From Sulfitobacter sp. BSw21498 (GTDB lineage: Bacteria > Pseudomonadota > Alphaproteobacteria > Rhodobacterales > Rhodobacteraceae), in contig NZ_CP040754.1 in assembly GCF_006064855.1 (NCBI RefSeq), positions 1-64,000 of the forward strand: a stretch of 64,000 bases of DNA, in the 5' to 3' direction. The notes under the pieces are model-generated. The model did no database searches and was not told the origin of the DNA. It saw only the letters and a program-made list of their open reading frames with translations. Position numbers and translations under genes: made by a program. Shown piece after piece: positions 42,351 through 51,802 of this stretch (the first letter of the stretch is position 1; each line of letters begins with the position of its first letter).

Positions 42351-44335
42351 TCCTCGGGGTCGATGGTGATCAGCACGGCGCCCATATCGACGTTTTCTCC
42401 GGCTGCATAATTGACTTGGGCGACAGTGCCCGCACAGGGCGCGGTCAGGGTTTGCAAAAGTTTCATGGCCTCGATTACAACAACCGGTTGTCCGGCGATG
42501 ACAACATCACCGGGTTGGGCCAGAACGTCCGAGACAAGGCCGGGCATCGGTGCGCGCACCTGATTGCCGCCACCCAGTGCGGCCTCGCCAACCCCTTGAA
42601 TGATCCTGTCGCTGTCCAGAACAACAAACGAGGCGCGACCGGTTTGACCATCCAACGAAACTTTCTCACCGTCGATTTCGGCGCTTGCGCTATGGCGCAT
42701 GCCGTCAGTTTCATAAGACAGTATGCCGCCACGCAGGCTGGCGTTTTCCATTTCAATAGGGGCCAGATCATGAAGGGTGACGATATAGGTCCCGTCGCGC
42801 CCCTCGATGCGGGCATCTTCACCGTTGATCCGGTAAATGGCGCCACCTGGTCGACCGGACGGTTCGGTCACGCGCCAGGCACCCAATGCGGTCCAGGGAT
42901 CATGTCCGCCCCGGTCATTGCTGGCCAGAAAGTTTGTCAGAACGGCCTCGGCCCACTGATGGTGGCCGGGTATGGGCGCGTGCCAGCCATCGGGATAAGC
43001 CGCACCAAGGGATGCGGTGCTGTGCGTTCCGGCGACAAAATCCGGCAAGGCCAGAAGATCGCGCAGAAAGGCGATATTGGTGCCGGGCCCGGTGATGTGA
43101 TACTTGGCCAGCCCCTGATCCAAAAGCCGGATCGCCGACGCGCGATCCGGTGCCAAACTGATCAGCTTGGCCAGCATGGAATCGTAATAATGGCTGACAA
43201 TGCTGCCCGCGCGCACACCGCTATCGAGCCGCAAGCCGGGCATGTCGGGGGCGGCGTAGCTGGTGATTTTTCCGATCTCGGGGCGATAGTTGTTGGCCGG
43301 GTCTTCGGCGGCGATGCGGGCCTCGATCGCCCAGCCGGAGCAGGTGATATCGTCTTGCGCGAACGGTAGCGACTCGCCCCCGGCGACACGCAACTGCCAT
43401 GCGGCAATGTCGATGCCGGTGACCGCCTCTGTCACCGGATGTTCCACCTGCAGGCGGGTGTTCATTTCGAGAAAATAGTATTCGCCGGTATCGGCATCCA
43501 GCAGGAACTCAACCGTACCCGCGCTGTCATAGCCGATGCCCTTGGTCAGCCGCACCGCGCTTTCCAGAAGGCTGGCGCGAACGTCGGCTGGCAGTAGTGG
43601 CGCAGGTGCCTCTTCGATCACTTTCTGATGGTTTCGTTGCAGCGAACAATCGCGTTCAAACAAGTGGCGCACATTACCCTGCTGGTCCGCAAGGATCTGC
43701 ACCTCGATATGGCGCGCGGTGCCGACATAGCGTTCCAGCAAAATCTGGCTATCGCCGAAGGCAGCCTCAGCCTCGGCCCGAGCGGCAATCAGTTCGGTGG
43801 TAAAATCGGCCAGATCATGCACCTGTCGCATACCGCGCCCGCCGCCCCCGGCGCTGGCTTTGATCAATAGCGGCACGCCGATGATATGCGCCTCGGCCAG
43901 CAGCCGGTCGTCGGACTGATCATCGCCGTAGTAGCCCGGCACAACCGGCACGTTTGCCGCAACCGCAACCGCTTTGGCCGCGATTTTTGAGCCCATCAGC
44001 GCAATGTTTTCCGGCGACGGTCCAACGAAGACCAGACCGGCATCAGCGCAGGCCTGCGCGAAACCTGCATTTTCGGCCAGAAACCCATAACCGGGATGAA
44101 CAGCCTGCGCGCCGGCCTGTTTGGCAGCCGCAATAATCCGGGCACCATCCAGATAGCTCTGGGCGGCCTCGGACGGGCCGATATGCACCGCCGTCTCGGC
44201 GGCAACCACATGCGGTACCTCCCTGTCCGCGTCGGAATAGACTGCGACTGCGCGCAGGCCCAGACCCTGACAGGCCCGCACAAGGCGCAGGGCAATCTCG
44301 CCCCGGTTGGCGATCAAAACGGTTGAGAAATTCAT
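42347..44335 (-). CDS. Biotin-dependent acyl-CoA carboxylase, biotin/carboxylase subunit
   Basis: The start at 44335 (MNFSTVLIANRGEIALRLVRACQ) overlaps the hydratase stop. About 662 residues: biotin carboxylase N-terminal domain, ATP-grasp ('LLIKASAGGGGRGMR', 'EVQILADQQGNVRHLFERDCSLQRNHQKVIEEAPAP'), 'EMNTRLQVEHPVTE', and a C-terminal biotinyl domain with 'VIEAMKL' (biotinylated Lys ~625). Its layout is that of methylcrotonyl/geranyl-CoA carboxylase alpha subunits. It pairs with the carboxyltransferase in the same operon. Confidence 0.93.
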   Translation of the reverse strand: MNFSTVLIANRGEIALRLVRACQGLGLRAVAVYSDADREVPHVVAAETAVHIGPSEAAQSYLDGARIIAAAKQAGAQAVHPGYGFLAENAGFAQACADAGLVFVGPSPENIALMGSKIAAKAVAVAANVPVVPGYYGDDQSDDRLLAEAHIIGVPLLIKASAGGGGRGMRQVHDLADFTTELIAARAEAEAAFGDSQILLERYVGTARHIEVQILADQQGNVRHLFERDCSLQRNHQKVIEEAPAPLLPADVRASLLESAVRLTKGIGYDSAGTVEFLLDADTGEYYFLEMNTRLQVEHPVTEAVTGIDIAAWQLRVAGGESLPFAQDDITCSGWAIEARIAAEDPANNYRPEIGKITSYAAPDMPGLRLDSGVRAGSIVSHYYDSMLAKLISLAPDRASAIRLLDQGLAKYHITGPGTNIAFLRDLLALPDFVAGTHSTASLGAAYPDGWHAPIPGHHQWAEAVLTNFLASNDRGGHDPWTALGAWRVTEPSGRPGGAIYRINGEDARIEGRDGTYIVTLHDLAPIEMENASLRGGILSYETDGMRHSASAEIDGEKVSLDGQTGRASFVVLDSDRIIQGVGEAALGGGNQVRAPMPGLVSDVLAQPGDVVIAGQPVVVIEAMKLLQTLTAPCAGTVAQVNYAAGENVDMGAVLITIDPEE

Positions 44336-45132
44336 TTGCCGGTCCGCCATGGGGGCAGTGTCTTGCCCAGAAAACTGTTGATGCCGGTGGTGCCTTCGTC
44401 GGTTTCCCATGCGTCCGCCAGGCGATCGGCGGTATAAATCATGCTGTCGTTGATACTGTGGCTGGCGACGTAGGCAATCAGTCGCTTGGTTTCACCGACT
44501 GCACCCAAGGCCGCCTCAAGATGGTCGGCGATGATCGAGTCAATCCGCGCGTCCAGATCGTCAGGCGTTACCGTTTCGTTCAGCAACCCGATCTTTTCGG
44601 CATTTGCTGCGCTGAACAAGGCCCCCGACAGCATCGTGGCCCGCGCATTGGCCGCGCCGATGCGTGCCACCACATGAGGCGAGATATTGGCCGGGATCAG
44701 CCCCAGACGCACCTCTGTCAGACCAAAGCGTGCGGTATCGACACCCACGGCGATGTCACAAACTGAAATCATCCCGACCCCGCCGCCATAGGCCGGGCCC
44801 TGGATCCGCCCGATCAGCGGTTTGGGCAGCGCATTCAACGCATTCAGCATATGCGCCAGCTTGCTGCTTTCGCGGATACGGGTGGCACGGTCGGCTGCGG
44901 CATTGCCTTTGAACCAGTTGAAATCACCTCCCGCGCAAAAGCTTTTGCCTTCGCCGGTGAGAACAACAACCCGGACGCTGTCATCCGACGCCAACAAATC
45001 TGCGGCTTGTTTGAGCTCGTCAATCAGCTGACCGTTCAACGCGTTGTGCTTGGCAGGCCGGTTCAGCGTCAGGCGCGCCACGCCGCGCGTGTCCGTTTCA
45101 ACAGTGATGGTCTGGAATGTCCGGCTGGTCAT
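44332..45132 (-). CDS. Enoyl-CoA hydratase/isomerase (methylglutaconyl-CoA hydratase-like)
   Basis: 266 residues of the crotonase fold: 'VARLTLNRPAKHNALNGQLIDEL', oxyanion-hole 'GKSFCAGGDFNWFKG' and 'GPAYGGGVGMISVCDIAV', and 'LTEVRLGLIPANISPHVVARIG'. Its position between the two carboxylase subunits matches leucine (liu) or isoprenoid (atu) operons, in which the hydratase acts on methylglutaconyl-CoA or an isohexenyl analogue. Substrate not determined. Confidence 0.9.
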   Translation of the reverse strand: MTSRTFQTITVETDTRGVARLTLNRPAKHNALNGQLIDELKQAADLLASDDSVRVVVLTGEGKSFCAGGDFNWFKGNAAADRATRIRESSKLAHMLNALNALPKPLIGRIQGPAYGGGVGMISVCDIAVGVDTARFGLTEVRLGLIPANISPHVVARIGAANARATMLSGALFSAANAEKIGLLNETVTPDDLDARIDSIIADHLEAALGAVGETKRLIAYVASHSINDSMIYTADRLADAWETDEGTTGINSFLGKTLPPWRTGK

Positions 45133-45141
45133 AGTACGGTC

Positions 45142-46740
45142 CTACATTCGGTAAACTGGGGAGTGTCCCATTGCATCAGGTGTGCTGGACACGATCGACA
45201 GACAAAGACCCAACACATCACGGGTTTGCGCAGGCTCGATGATGCCATCATCCCAAAGCCGTGAGGTGGCGAAATACGGGTCCGATTGTTCGCCGTACTG
45301 GGCGCGCACGCGGGATTCGATTTCGTCCAGTTCTTCTTGCGTGGCGGTGGGGGCTTTGACATTGGTCCGGCGCAGTTCCAGCATCACGTTGCTGGCGATA
45401 TCGGCCGACATCGTGGCCAGCACCGCGCTTGGCCATGCGAACAGGAAGTTCGGCCGAAAGCCGCGCCCGCACATGCCGTAATTGCCCGCGCCATAAGAAC
45501 CGCCGACGATGACCGACAGCTTGGGCACCCGCGCGACTGCCTGTGCGTAAACCATCTTGGCGCTGTTCTTGGCTATGCCTTCGCGCTCGGCGACAGTTCC
45601 AACCATGAAGCCGGTGATATTATGCAGAAACAGAAGCGGGATGTTGCGCTGATCGCAAAGGGTTATGAAATGCGCGGCTTTCAGTGCCGATTGCGATAAT
45701 AGCGCGCCGTTATTGCCGATTATCCCTACCATATGACCATGTATGCGGGCGGTGCCGCAGACAACCGTTTCGCCCCATTCAGGTTTGAATTCGCTGAAAC
45801 CGCTGTCATCCACGGTGCGCGCAATAATTTCGCGCACGTCATAGGGCATTTTGGGATCGGCGCTGATCACCCCGCCAAGCTCTGATGCGGGGTATCGCGG
45901 CGACAGCACCGGCGCGACCTTTGCTGGCTTACGCTCAAAATTCGTCTCGCCGATCAGGGTGCGGGCCAGCGCCAACGCCTGGTCTTCATCCGCCACCAGA
46001 TGGTCGCTTACGCCAGAGATCCGCGTGTGCATCGCGGCGCCGCCTAGAGTCTCGCCGTCAACCTCTTCGTTGATCGCAACCTTGACGATTGACGGGCCGC
46101 CCAGATGGATGCGTGCGTTGCCATCAACCATGATCACCTGATCGCTGAGCGCCGGAATATAGGCACCACCGGCGGTACAGCCGCCAAACACCACCGATAT
46201 CTGCGGCAATCCGGCAGCCGACATGCGGCACTGGCGATGAAACGAATTTCCGAAATGGTCGCGGTCGGGGAACACCCGGTCCTGTTCCGGCAGATAGGCC
46301 CCGCCGCAATCCACCAGATAAAGGCAGGGCATACGGTTCTGTTCGGCGATCTCCTGCGCGCGCAGGTGTTTTTTCACTGTCTCGTGGAAAAAGCTGCCGC
46401 CCTTGACGGTAGCATCATTGGCGATGATAACCACATGCTTGCTCTTCACAAGGCCGATACCGGTAACGATTCCGGCCGCGGGGACCTGATTGTCATACTG
46501 GCCCCAGGCGGCAAGTGGCGACAGTTCCAGAAAGGCCGTGCCCGGGTCGATCAATCGGTCGATCCGGTCGCGCACCAGATGCTTTCCGCGCTCATGGTGG
46601 CGGGCGCGCAGCTTTTCCGCGCCGCCAGTTGTGGCAAAGGCCATGCGTGTTCGCAGAGTTCCCAACAAGGTTTGTGATTGCGCCCAGTTTTGTTCAAAAA
46701 CCGGGGATCGGGTATCTATCCGGGTTGCGATGCGGCTCAT
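45142..46740 (-). CDS. Biotin-dependent acyl-CoA carboxylase, carboxyltransferase subunit
   Basis: 532 residues, methylcrotonyl-CoA carboxylase beta-like: 'HERGKHLVRDRIDRLIDPGTAFLELSPLAAWGQYDNQVPAAGIVTGIG', 'FGGCTAGGAYIPALSDQ', 'NITGFMVGTVAEREGIAKNSAKMV', and 'GSYGAGNYGMCGRGFRPNFLFAWP'. It starts on the TetR stop (ATGA), so it is the first enzyme gene of the operon. Partner of the biotin-carrying subunit; substrate is probably a 3-methyl-branched enoyl-CoA. Confidence 0.93.
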   Translation of the reverse strand: MSRIATRIDTRSPVFEQNWAQSQTLLGTLRTRMAFATTGGAEKLRARHHERGKHLVRDRIDRLIDPGTAFLELSPLAAWGQYDNQVPAAGIVTGIGLVKSKHVVIIANDATVKGGSFFHETVKKHLRAQEIAEQNRMPCLYLVDCGGAYLPEQDRVFPDRDHFGNSFHRQCRMSAAGLPQISVVFGGCTAGGAYIPALSDQVIMVDGNARIHLGGPSIVKVAINEEVDGETLGGAAMHTRISGVSDHLVADEDQALALARTLIGETNFERKPAKVAPVLSPRYPASELGGVISADPKMPYDVREIIARTVDDSGFSEFKPEWGETVVCGTARIHGHMVGIIGNNGALLSQSALKAAHFITLCDQRNIPLLFLHNITGFMVGTVAEREGIAKNSAKMVYAQAVARVPKLSVIVGGSYGAGNYGMCGRGFRPNFLFAWPSAVLATMSADIASNVMLELRRTNVKAPTATQEELDEIESRVRAQYGEQSDPYFATSRLWDDGIIEPAQTRDVLGLCLSIVSSTPDAMGHSPVYRM

Positions 46741-47360
46741 GTGTTGTCTCCGCTTTGGCTGAGAATCCCGTTCAAGAATGTGTCGGCATAGTCATCGGCA
46801 AGATCCTCGGCGCTGCCCTTCTGGGGGTCGAACCATTCAAGCGTCGCGTTCAGCGCGCCGATCAGCAGCAAGCGAAACCGGGGCAGATTGACATCGCTGC
46901 GGATCGCGTCCCGCACCTTCAATTCTGACAACAGATTATCCAGGAAAGCCTCATAGGCGCGGCGAACCGGTAGGTTGGCGTCGCGCACTACAGGTGGCAC
47001 TTGGCCGAAGATGCGCACGTTGGCCGAGGTGTAAGCGCCATGTTCCAGCAAAGCACATAGATGCCCACGGAGTACTGCACGAAATACGTCACGCGCGGGC
47101 GCATCTGCACTCAAGGCCGCCACCCTGTCGCGGACCTCGTCATGAACCGCTTGGATTCCTGCATCAAGAATTTCCGTGATAATGTCATCTTTAGAGGCGA
47201 AGTGATAGTAAATGCTGCCGGCCTTGATCCCCGCGGCCTCGGCGATCATGCGCAGAGATACCGCCCCGTATCCTTGGCGGCCTAACAGCAAGGCGGCCGC
47301 ATCCAGAATGCCCGTGCGGCCTACCTCGGCGTTTTGTGCAACTGTTTTCGAGAGTGCCAT
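46737..47360 (-). CDS. TetR-family regulator of the carboxylase operon
   Basis: 207 residues. HTH 'GAVSLRMIAEAAGIKAGSIYYHFASKDDIITEIL' (~32-66), then a ligand-binding domain with 'YTSANVRIFGQVPPVVRD' and 'LLLIGALNATLEWFDPQKG', motifs also present in both halves of the fused TetR at 51803. It is first in its operon and an 8-bp-arm inverted repeat (47383-47400) sits 23 bases upstream. An acyl-CoA is a likely inducer (inference). Confidence 0.92.
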   Translation of the reverse strand: MALSKTVAQNAEVGRTGILDAAALLLGRQGYGAVSLRMIAEAAGIKAGSIYYHFASKDDIITEILDAGIQAVHDEVRDRVAALSADAPARDVFRAVLRGHLCALLEHGAYTSANVRIFGQVPPVVRDANLPVRRAYEAFLDNLLSELKVRDAIRSDVNLPRFRLLLIGALNATLEWFDPQKGSAEDLADDYADTFLNGILSQSGDNT

Positions 47361-47382
47361 CGTGCCCTACAAAAATTTACCT

Positions 47383-47400
47383 ACCTAACACTTGTTAGGT
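47383..47400. promoter_or_regulatory. TetR operator candidate (18 bp, perfect arms)
   Basis: ACCTAACA-CT-TGTTAGGT: perfect 8-base arms with a two-base centre, 23-40 bases upstream of the TetR start. The same core recurs at 58949 and, degenerate, at 53147. Confidence 0.75.
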
Positions 47401-47433
47401 GTCGGGCGACATCCTGTCAACCCGGTTTCAAAG

Positions 47434-47868
47434 TCAGGTAAAATTCTTGTGGCCAATGATATAGACCGTGCCTGTAAAGGACGCTATATGCCCTGCCGTG
47501 TCGCCGCTGACCGTCACTTCGTAGACCGCGATCTTGCGAGACCGAGAAACTTCGGTTGCTGTCGCGGTCAATACATCCCCAAGCCGGGCTGCGGCGTTGT
47601 AGGTGATGTGAACGTCAATGCCTGCCGCCAGTGTGCCATAGCTGTTCGACGCCACCCCAAAGGCACAATCCGCGACTGAAAAAATCGCGCCGCCATGGCA
47701 GGTTCCGTTGAAGTTCAGACTGTCCTGACGGACCGGCATCCGGACAATTGCATGACCGCGACCCATCTTGGCCAGTTCAGCGCCCAACGACTGCATATAA
47801 CCGTCGCGCGCCACAAATTGCGCCTTCAACAGTTCAAATGACGGTAGGTCGGTTGCAGAATCATCCAT
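47434..47868 (-). CDS. PaaI-type hotdog thioesterase
   Basis: 144 residues, hotdog fold: 'GRGHAIVRMPVRQDSLNFNGTCHGGAIFSVADCAFG' contains the NxxxxxHGG-type catalytic segment of PaaI/YdiI thioesterases. It probably hydrolyses aberrant or dead-end CoA thioesters. The ATG overlaps the meaB stop, so it is the last gene of the mutase operon. Confidence 0.9.
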   Translation of the reverse strand: MDDSATDLPSFELLKAQFVARDGYMQSLGAELAKMGRGHAIVRMPVRQDSLNFNGTCHGGAIFSVADCAFGVASNSYGTLAAGIDVHITYNAAARLGDVLTATATEVSRSRKIAVYEVTVSGDTAGHIASFTGTVYIIGHKNFT

Positions 47869-48826
47869 TGTCTTGGCTTTCGCATAGTCGCATCAGGACC
47901 TTTGTAATTGCATCGTCCAGACCGATCCCTGCCTGTTGAAGGTCCGAAACCACCGCGTCGATGGTTGCGCATGTATCGTTCAGAACGCGATGTTCTGCAT
48001 ATTTGGCGACGGATTGTGCCAGCAAGCGCCGGGTACGCCCGCCAAGGGCATCACGCGGGCCTTTCATTTTGCGCGTCGCGGCCCGGTGATCGACTGCGTC
48101 GGCCAGTTCGCACAGGCCCGTCCGATCGACTGCATTGGTCGCCAGGACCGGCACTTTCCAGTCGCCCGGCGCACGCAGGGCCAACATTGCCTGCAACTGA
48201 CCAACTGTCCGTTTGGCCAGCGGCAAATCGGACTTATTGACGACCAGAATGTCGGCGATCTCGAGAATGCCTGCCTTGATCGCCTGAACGTCATCCCCCA
48301 GGCCCGGCGCCGAGATGACAATCCTGACATCCGCCATTTCCGCCATCTCGACCTCGGATTGCCCTGCACCCACGGTCTCCAGAACGATCACGTCAAAGCC
48401 CGCAGCGTCCATAAGGTCAGCCACCCGCGCGGCCGAAGCCGACAGGCCGCCCAGATGCCCCCGCGATGCAAGCGAGCGGATGAACACGCCGGCGTCCATC
48501 GTGTGCTCTGCCATCCGGATCCGGTCACCCAGAACCGCGCCGCCGGTAATCGGGCTGGAAGGATCGACAGCGGCGACTGCGACTGTCCGCCCCCGCCCCC
48601 GCATTTCCCCGATGAACGCATTCACCAGCGTCGATTTTCCAGCACCCGGCGGGCCGGTAAAGCCAACCACGATCGCGCGGCCCAGATGCGGCTGGATTGC
48701 TTTCAACAGCGCACTGACAGTTGGACCATCACGCTCGACGATGCTTATTGCGCGGGCAAGTGCGGCGGTTTGTCCGGCCAACAGACGCGCCAAAAGCCCC
48801 GGCTTTTCGGCGGTTTGATCCTGCAC
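47861..48826 (-). CDS. meaB: MeaB-like GTPase chaperone of B12 mutase
   Basis: 321 residues with a GTG start. P-loop 'GFTGPPGAGKST' (~55-66), 'VAAVDPSSPITGGAVLGDRIRM', 'ETVGAGQSEVEMAEMAD', and 'VNKSDLP' are the MeaB/ArgK G-protein motifs. MeaB guards and reloads adenosylcobalamin in acyl-CoA mutases. Its position just after the mutase large subunit gene (5-base gap) strongly ties the two. Downstream overlap with the thioesterase gene. Confidence 0.94.
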   Translation of the reverse strand: MQDQTAEKPGLLARLLAGQTAALARAISIVERDGPTVSALLKAIQPHLGRAIVVGFTGPPGAGKSTLVNAFIGEMRGRGRTVAVAAVDPSSPITGGAVLGDRIRMAEHTMDAGVFIRSLASRGHLGGLSASAARVADLMDAAGFDVIVLETVGAGQSEVEMAEMADVRIVISAPGLGDDVQAIKAGILEIADILVVNKSDLPLAKRTVGQLQAMLALRAPGDWKVPVLATNAVDRTGLCELADAVDHRAATRKMKGPRDALGGRTRRLLAQSVAKYAEHRVLNDTCATIDAVVSDLQQAGIGLDDAITKVLMRLCESQDNG

Positions 48827-48831
48827 GGTGA

Positions 48832-50523
48832 TCAGGCGACTACAAGCGGTTGGCCAAAGCCCAATTCGTCCCGCAACACCTTGACGATTTCACCCAGTGT
48901 GGCGCCAGCACGCACCGCGTCGATCTCGGCGGCGAAGACGTTGATATCTTCGGACCGCGCGGCCTGACGCAATTCCTGCAATGCATTGTTCAGCAAAGCG
49001 GGGTCGCGGGCAGCCTTGATCTTTTTCAGCTGCTCTACCTGTTGTTTCATATGTACCTGCGAGGGGCGCTTCAGGAAAGGTCGGGCCGAGGCGTCTTCAT
49101 CCTCTTTGAATGCGTTGACGCCGACAACGATCTGTTCGCCGCTGTCCACCTGATCCTGGAATTCAAGGGCGCTGGCCCCGATCATTTCTTGCACAAAACC
49201 GCTTTCGACGGCCTTGAACATGCCGCCTTCCGCGTCAATTTCCGCAATGACATTCAGGATTTCCACCTCCATCGCATCGGTCAGGGATTCAACGTAATAG
49301 GACCCACCCAACGGGTCGATCACATCGCACAAATGCGCCTCGTGTTTCAGGATATTCTGGGTGGAAACGGCAACCTTGGCAGAGTCTTCGGTAGGCGTTG
49401 ACAGAACTTCATCATAGCCGTCCGTGTGCATGGATTGCAGCCCGCCAAGGATGCCGGCCATTGCCTGTATCGTTACCCGCGCGATATTGTTCAGCGGCTG
49501 TTGCCGGGTCAGATCGCAGCCCGATGTCTGGGCGTGAAACTTGAACCGTTTGGCGCGCGGATTGGTGACCCCGAAACGATCGCTCACAAGCCGGTTCCAG
49601 ATACGCCGTCCGGCGCGGAACTTGGCCACTTCTTCAAAGAAACTGATCGAGATGTCGAAAAAGAAGGTGAACCGTTCAAGGAATTTTTCCGGGTCCATCC
49701 CGCGCGCTTTGCAATCCTCGGCGTATTGGATGGCGGTGGACAGCGTCAACCCCATCGCCTGTGCCGGGGTCGCCCCGGCCTGTTGCATATGCTGGCCAAC
49801 GATCGAAAAGGCGTTCCAGTTCGGCACATGCTCGGCCAGATAGGCGGCGGTGTCCAGCTGCACCCGGCGGGCACCTTGCAAAGACAGGCGATAGAACATG
49901 TGGTTGGCGACGAAATGCGAGATGTAGTCGCTTTGGTTTGACGTTCCGGTGACCTTTTTCCAATCGATCCCGCGCTTTTCGGCCACCACCAACATCTGCG
50001 CCAACATGGTGAACGGGCTTGGATCGTTCAGACCGATCGAAATCTCGTCAATCGGGATGTCTGCCAGACATATGTCCATGTCCTCTTCGGTATTGATAAT
50101 GGTCCCGCAAGTGCCCAGAATTTCTGGCTCTACCTCATCACAGTCGATCCCCCGGTAGACCGAATTGCACGGTATGATGCTGAGTGCGCTGGCCCCTGAG
50201 GCCAGTATTTTCTTGATCCGCCCATTGAAATCCACCGGACGGCCCAGCCCGATCAACTGGCGCTGCGACCATGTGCGCCCGCGATGCATCGTTGGATAAA
50301 TGCCGCGCGTCATCGGATCGGCGCCTGGAAACCCAAGTTTTTCGTTATAGGCACCATCGGGATCGTCCGACGGCCAGTAAAGCGGTTCGACCTTGATGCC
50401 AGAGCGATTTCTGACCGGTTTGTCCTCCCCGATCAGGGCGTGATAATTCTGTTGCCACTCGTCAAATGCAGCTTGGTGTGTACCTTTTCCGGTCGACATC
50501 ACGGGCTTGGCTATCTTGTTCAT
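48832..50523 (-). CDS. Adenosylcobalamin-dependent acyl-CoA mutase, large subunit
   Basis: 563 residues, catalytic TIM-barrel subunit only. The ATG at 50523 has AAAGG 9 bases upstream; a GTG one codon earlier also fits. Mutase landmarks: '[21 protein letters not shown]', '[15 protein letters not shown]', '[12 protein letters not shown]', '[25 protein letters not shown]', '[16 protein letters not shown]', and '[12 protein letters not shown]'. From memory of methylmalonyl-CoA mutase, RQ-Tyr-AGF (Tyr89) is RQ-Leu-IGL here, and the region after it ('[14 protein letters not shown]', '[10 protein letters not shown]') is divergent. So it is not a standard methylmalonyl-CoA mutase. Separate B12 subunit and MeaB are adjacent. 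Related enzymes act on isobutyryl-, 2-hydroxyisobutyryl- and pivalyl-CoA. Confidence 0.9.
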   Translation of the reverse strand: MNKIAKPVMSTGKGTHQAAFDEWQQNYHALIGEDKPVRNRSGIKVEPLYWPSDDPDGAYNEKLGFPGADPMTRGIYPTMHRGRTWSQRQLIGLGRPVDFNGRIKKILASGASALSIIPCNSVYRGIDCDEVEPEILGTCGTIINTEEDMDICLADIPIDEISIGLNDPSPFTMLAQMLVVAEKRGIDWKKVTGTSNQSDYISHFVANHMFYRLSLQGARRVQLDTAAYLAEHVPNWNAFSIVGQHMQQAGATPAQAMGLTLSTAIQYAEDCKARGMDPEKFLERFTFFFDISISFFEEVAKFRAGRRIWNRLVSDRFGVTNPRAKRFKFHAQTSGCDLTRQQPLNNIARVTIQAMAGILGGLQSMHTDGYDEVLSTPTEDSAKVAVSTQNILKHEAHLCDVIDPLGGSYYVESLTDAMEVEILNVIAEIDAEGGMFKAVESGFVQEMIGASALEFQDQVDSGEQIVVGVNAFKEDEDASARPFLKRPSQVHMKQQVEQLKKIKAARDPALLNNALQELRQAARSEDINVFAAEIDAVRAGATLGEIVKVLRDELGFGQPLVVA

Positions 50524-50538
50524 CACTTCTGCCTTTCT

Positions 50539-50967
50539 CTAGTCCAAAGGGCGTTCGTTGCTGGCGGCGATTGCAAGTCTTTCCACCTCGGTGACAATGT
50601 CTTCGCGCACGGCTCCAGGGTGAAACACCTTCGAAACGCCTGCGGCCAACAGATTCGCTTCATCTTCATCGGGTACAATGCCGCCGACTACGACGCGCAC
50701 ATGGCCCAACCCGGCCGCATCCAGCGCGACCATCAGCTTTGGAACCAACAGATGATCGGTTGCCAAAGAGCTGATGCCGATGACATCCACGTCCTCTTCG
50801 AGCGCCAGCGCCACAACCGCGTCGATGGCCTGCCAGGGGTTGGTATAGATCACTTCCATGCCCGCATCGCGCAGATAGGCCGCGATGATGCGACTGCCGC
50901 GGTCGTGCCCGTCCAGTCCGATCTTGGTAACCAGCACCCGCGCAGGGGCCAACAGAACGTCATTCAT
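50539..50967 (-). CDS. B12-binding small subunit of acyl-CoA mutase
   Basis: The start at 50967 (MNDVLLAPARVLVTK) has GGAGG 8 bases upstream and overlaps the TetR gene end. 142 residues: cobalamin-binding 'KIGLDGHDRGSRI' (DxHxxG, axial His), 'VIGISSLATDH' Ser, and 'VVVGGIVPDEDEA' (GG motif). As a separate subunit it is like the isobutyryl/2-hydroxyisobutyryl-CoA mutase type. It lies directly upstream of the large subunit. Confidence 0.94.
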   Translation of the reverse strand: MNDVLLAPARVLVTKIGLDGHDRGSRIIAAYLRDAGMEVIYTNPWQAIDAVVALALEEDVDVIGISSLATDHLLVPKLMVALDAAGLGHVRVVVGGIVPDEDEANLLAAGVSKVFHPGAVREDIVTEVERLAIAASNERPLD

Positions 50968-51613
50968 CCTCAATCCTCCTCGAAACTGGTTCACCTGACG
51001 CATCTGTACGGGCCGCTTCGCTGGCCCCTGCCCCGACCAGCGGCACGTGCAGATTTTCGATGAATTTACGGGCAAGTCCGGCTGGTGTATCGCGACCCTC
51101 GCGGTACCAGACTGGCGTGTGATTCATTGCGCCAATCAGCATCAGCCGCAGAACGCTTCGGTCGGTCTGTGGCGGCAATGGCAACGCATCGCAAAGCCTC
51201 GTGAACCGCGCCTCGTATTGCCGACGCAAGCCAACCAGAGTCTTTTCCGCGTCGCTGAAATCTGACGGCAACGTTCTGATCACGACATGGGCATAGCTGC
51301 TTGTACCCAGCAGCATCGCCAGGTGCGCCTCGCAGGCGGCCTGCAAGCGCACCCAGGGGTCCGCGCCCGCGGCCTCCAGGGCTGTATCCACACTGGCGCT
51401 TATCCGCTGCACGCCTTCTTCGAATACGGCGACAAGCAAATCATCTTTTGATGCGAAATGATAATACAGCGAACCGGGCAACATGCCGGTTGCCTTGGCG
51501 ATATCGCGCGTTGACGTACTGGCAAAACCCTTTTCAACAAACTGCTGCGCCGAGACGTCAAGAATGAGTTCTCGGCGATTGTTGCTTCTGGCTTTGGGTG
51601 CCAAGGCTGTCAT
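50960..51613 (-). CDS. TetR-family regulator of the mutase operon
   Basis: 217 residues. HTH 'ASTSTRDIAKATGMLPGSLYYHFASKDDLLVAVFEEG' (~30-70) and a helical ligand domain with 'MLIGAMNHTPVWYREGRDTPAGLARKFI'. First gene of the mutase operon; overlaps the small subunit start by 8 bases. An inverted repeat AAGCAA-ACGA-TTGCTT lies 16-31 bases upstream. It differs in operator type from the other TetR proteins of the window. Confidence 0.92.
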   Translation of the reverse strand: MTALAPKARSNNRRELILDVSAQQFVEKGFASTSTRDIAKATGMLPGSLYYHFASKDDLLVAVFEEGVQRISASVDTALEAAGADPWVRLQAACEAHLAMLLGTSSYAHVVIRTLPSDFSDAEKTLVGLRRQYEARFTRLCDALPLPPQTDRSVLRLMLIGAMNHTPVWYREGRDTPAGLARKFIENLHVPLVGAGASEAARTDASGEPVSRRIEDE

Positions 51614-51628
51614 CGTGATTCCTTAAAT

Positions 51629-51644
51629 AAGCAAACGATTGCTT
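51629..51644. promoter_or_regulatory. Operator candidate of the mutase-operon TetR
   Basis: AAGCAA-ACGA-TTGCTT, perfect six-base arms, 16-31 bases upstream of the TetR start codon. The form (AAGCAA/TTGCTT) is common for acyl-CoA-responsive TetR proteins. The ~190-base gap 51614-51802 holds no gene. Confidence 0.65.
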
Positions 51645-51802
51645 GGTTATTTCGCCAATTGTCAAATTTGTCAACAAAGGCTTGCAGTGAAATGCCTTGC
51701 ATCAATCAGATCAGTAAACCTTTAAGCAGTCTCGCCGAAGGCTTTAGCCCGAGCTGATCTGAAAAATGGGGCTTTCCGGCGCATTCAGACGAGCGTGTTG
51801 TT

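Noticed and set aside
42014..43369. 451-residue plus-strand frame
   Set aside because: It is antisense to the ACAD and biotin-carboxylase genes, which have clear domains and overlaps. The composition is a GC-rich shadow.
41202..47360. Naming the carboxylase operon as liu (leucine) or atu (citronellol)
   Set aside because: Gene order fits both. Without alignment the substrate of the carboxylase cannot be decided, so no symbol was given.
47936..48967. 343-residue plus-strand frame
   Set aside because: Antisense to meaB and the mutase end. No recognisable fold.
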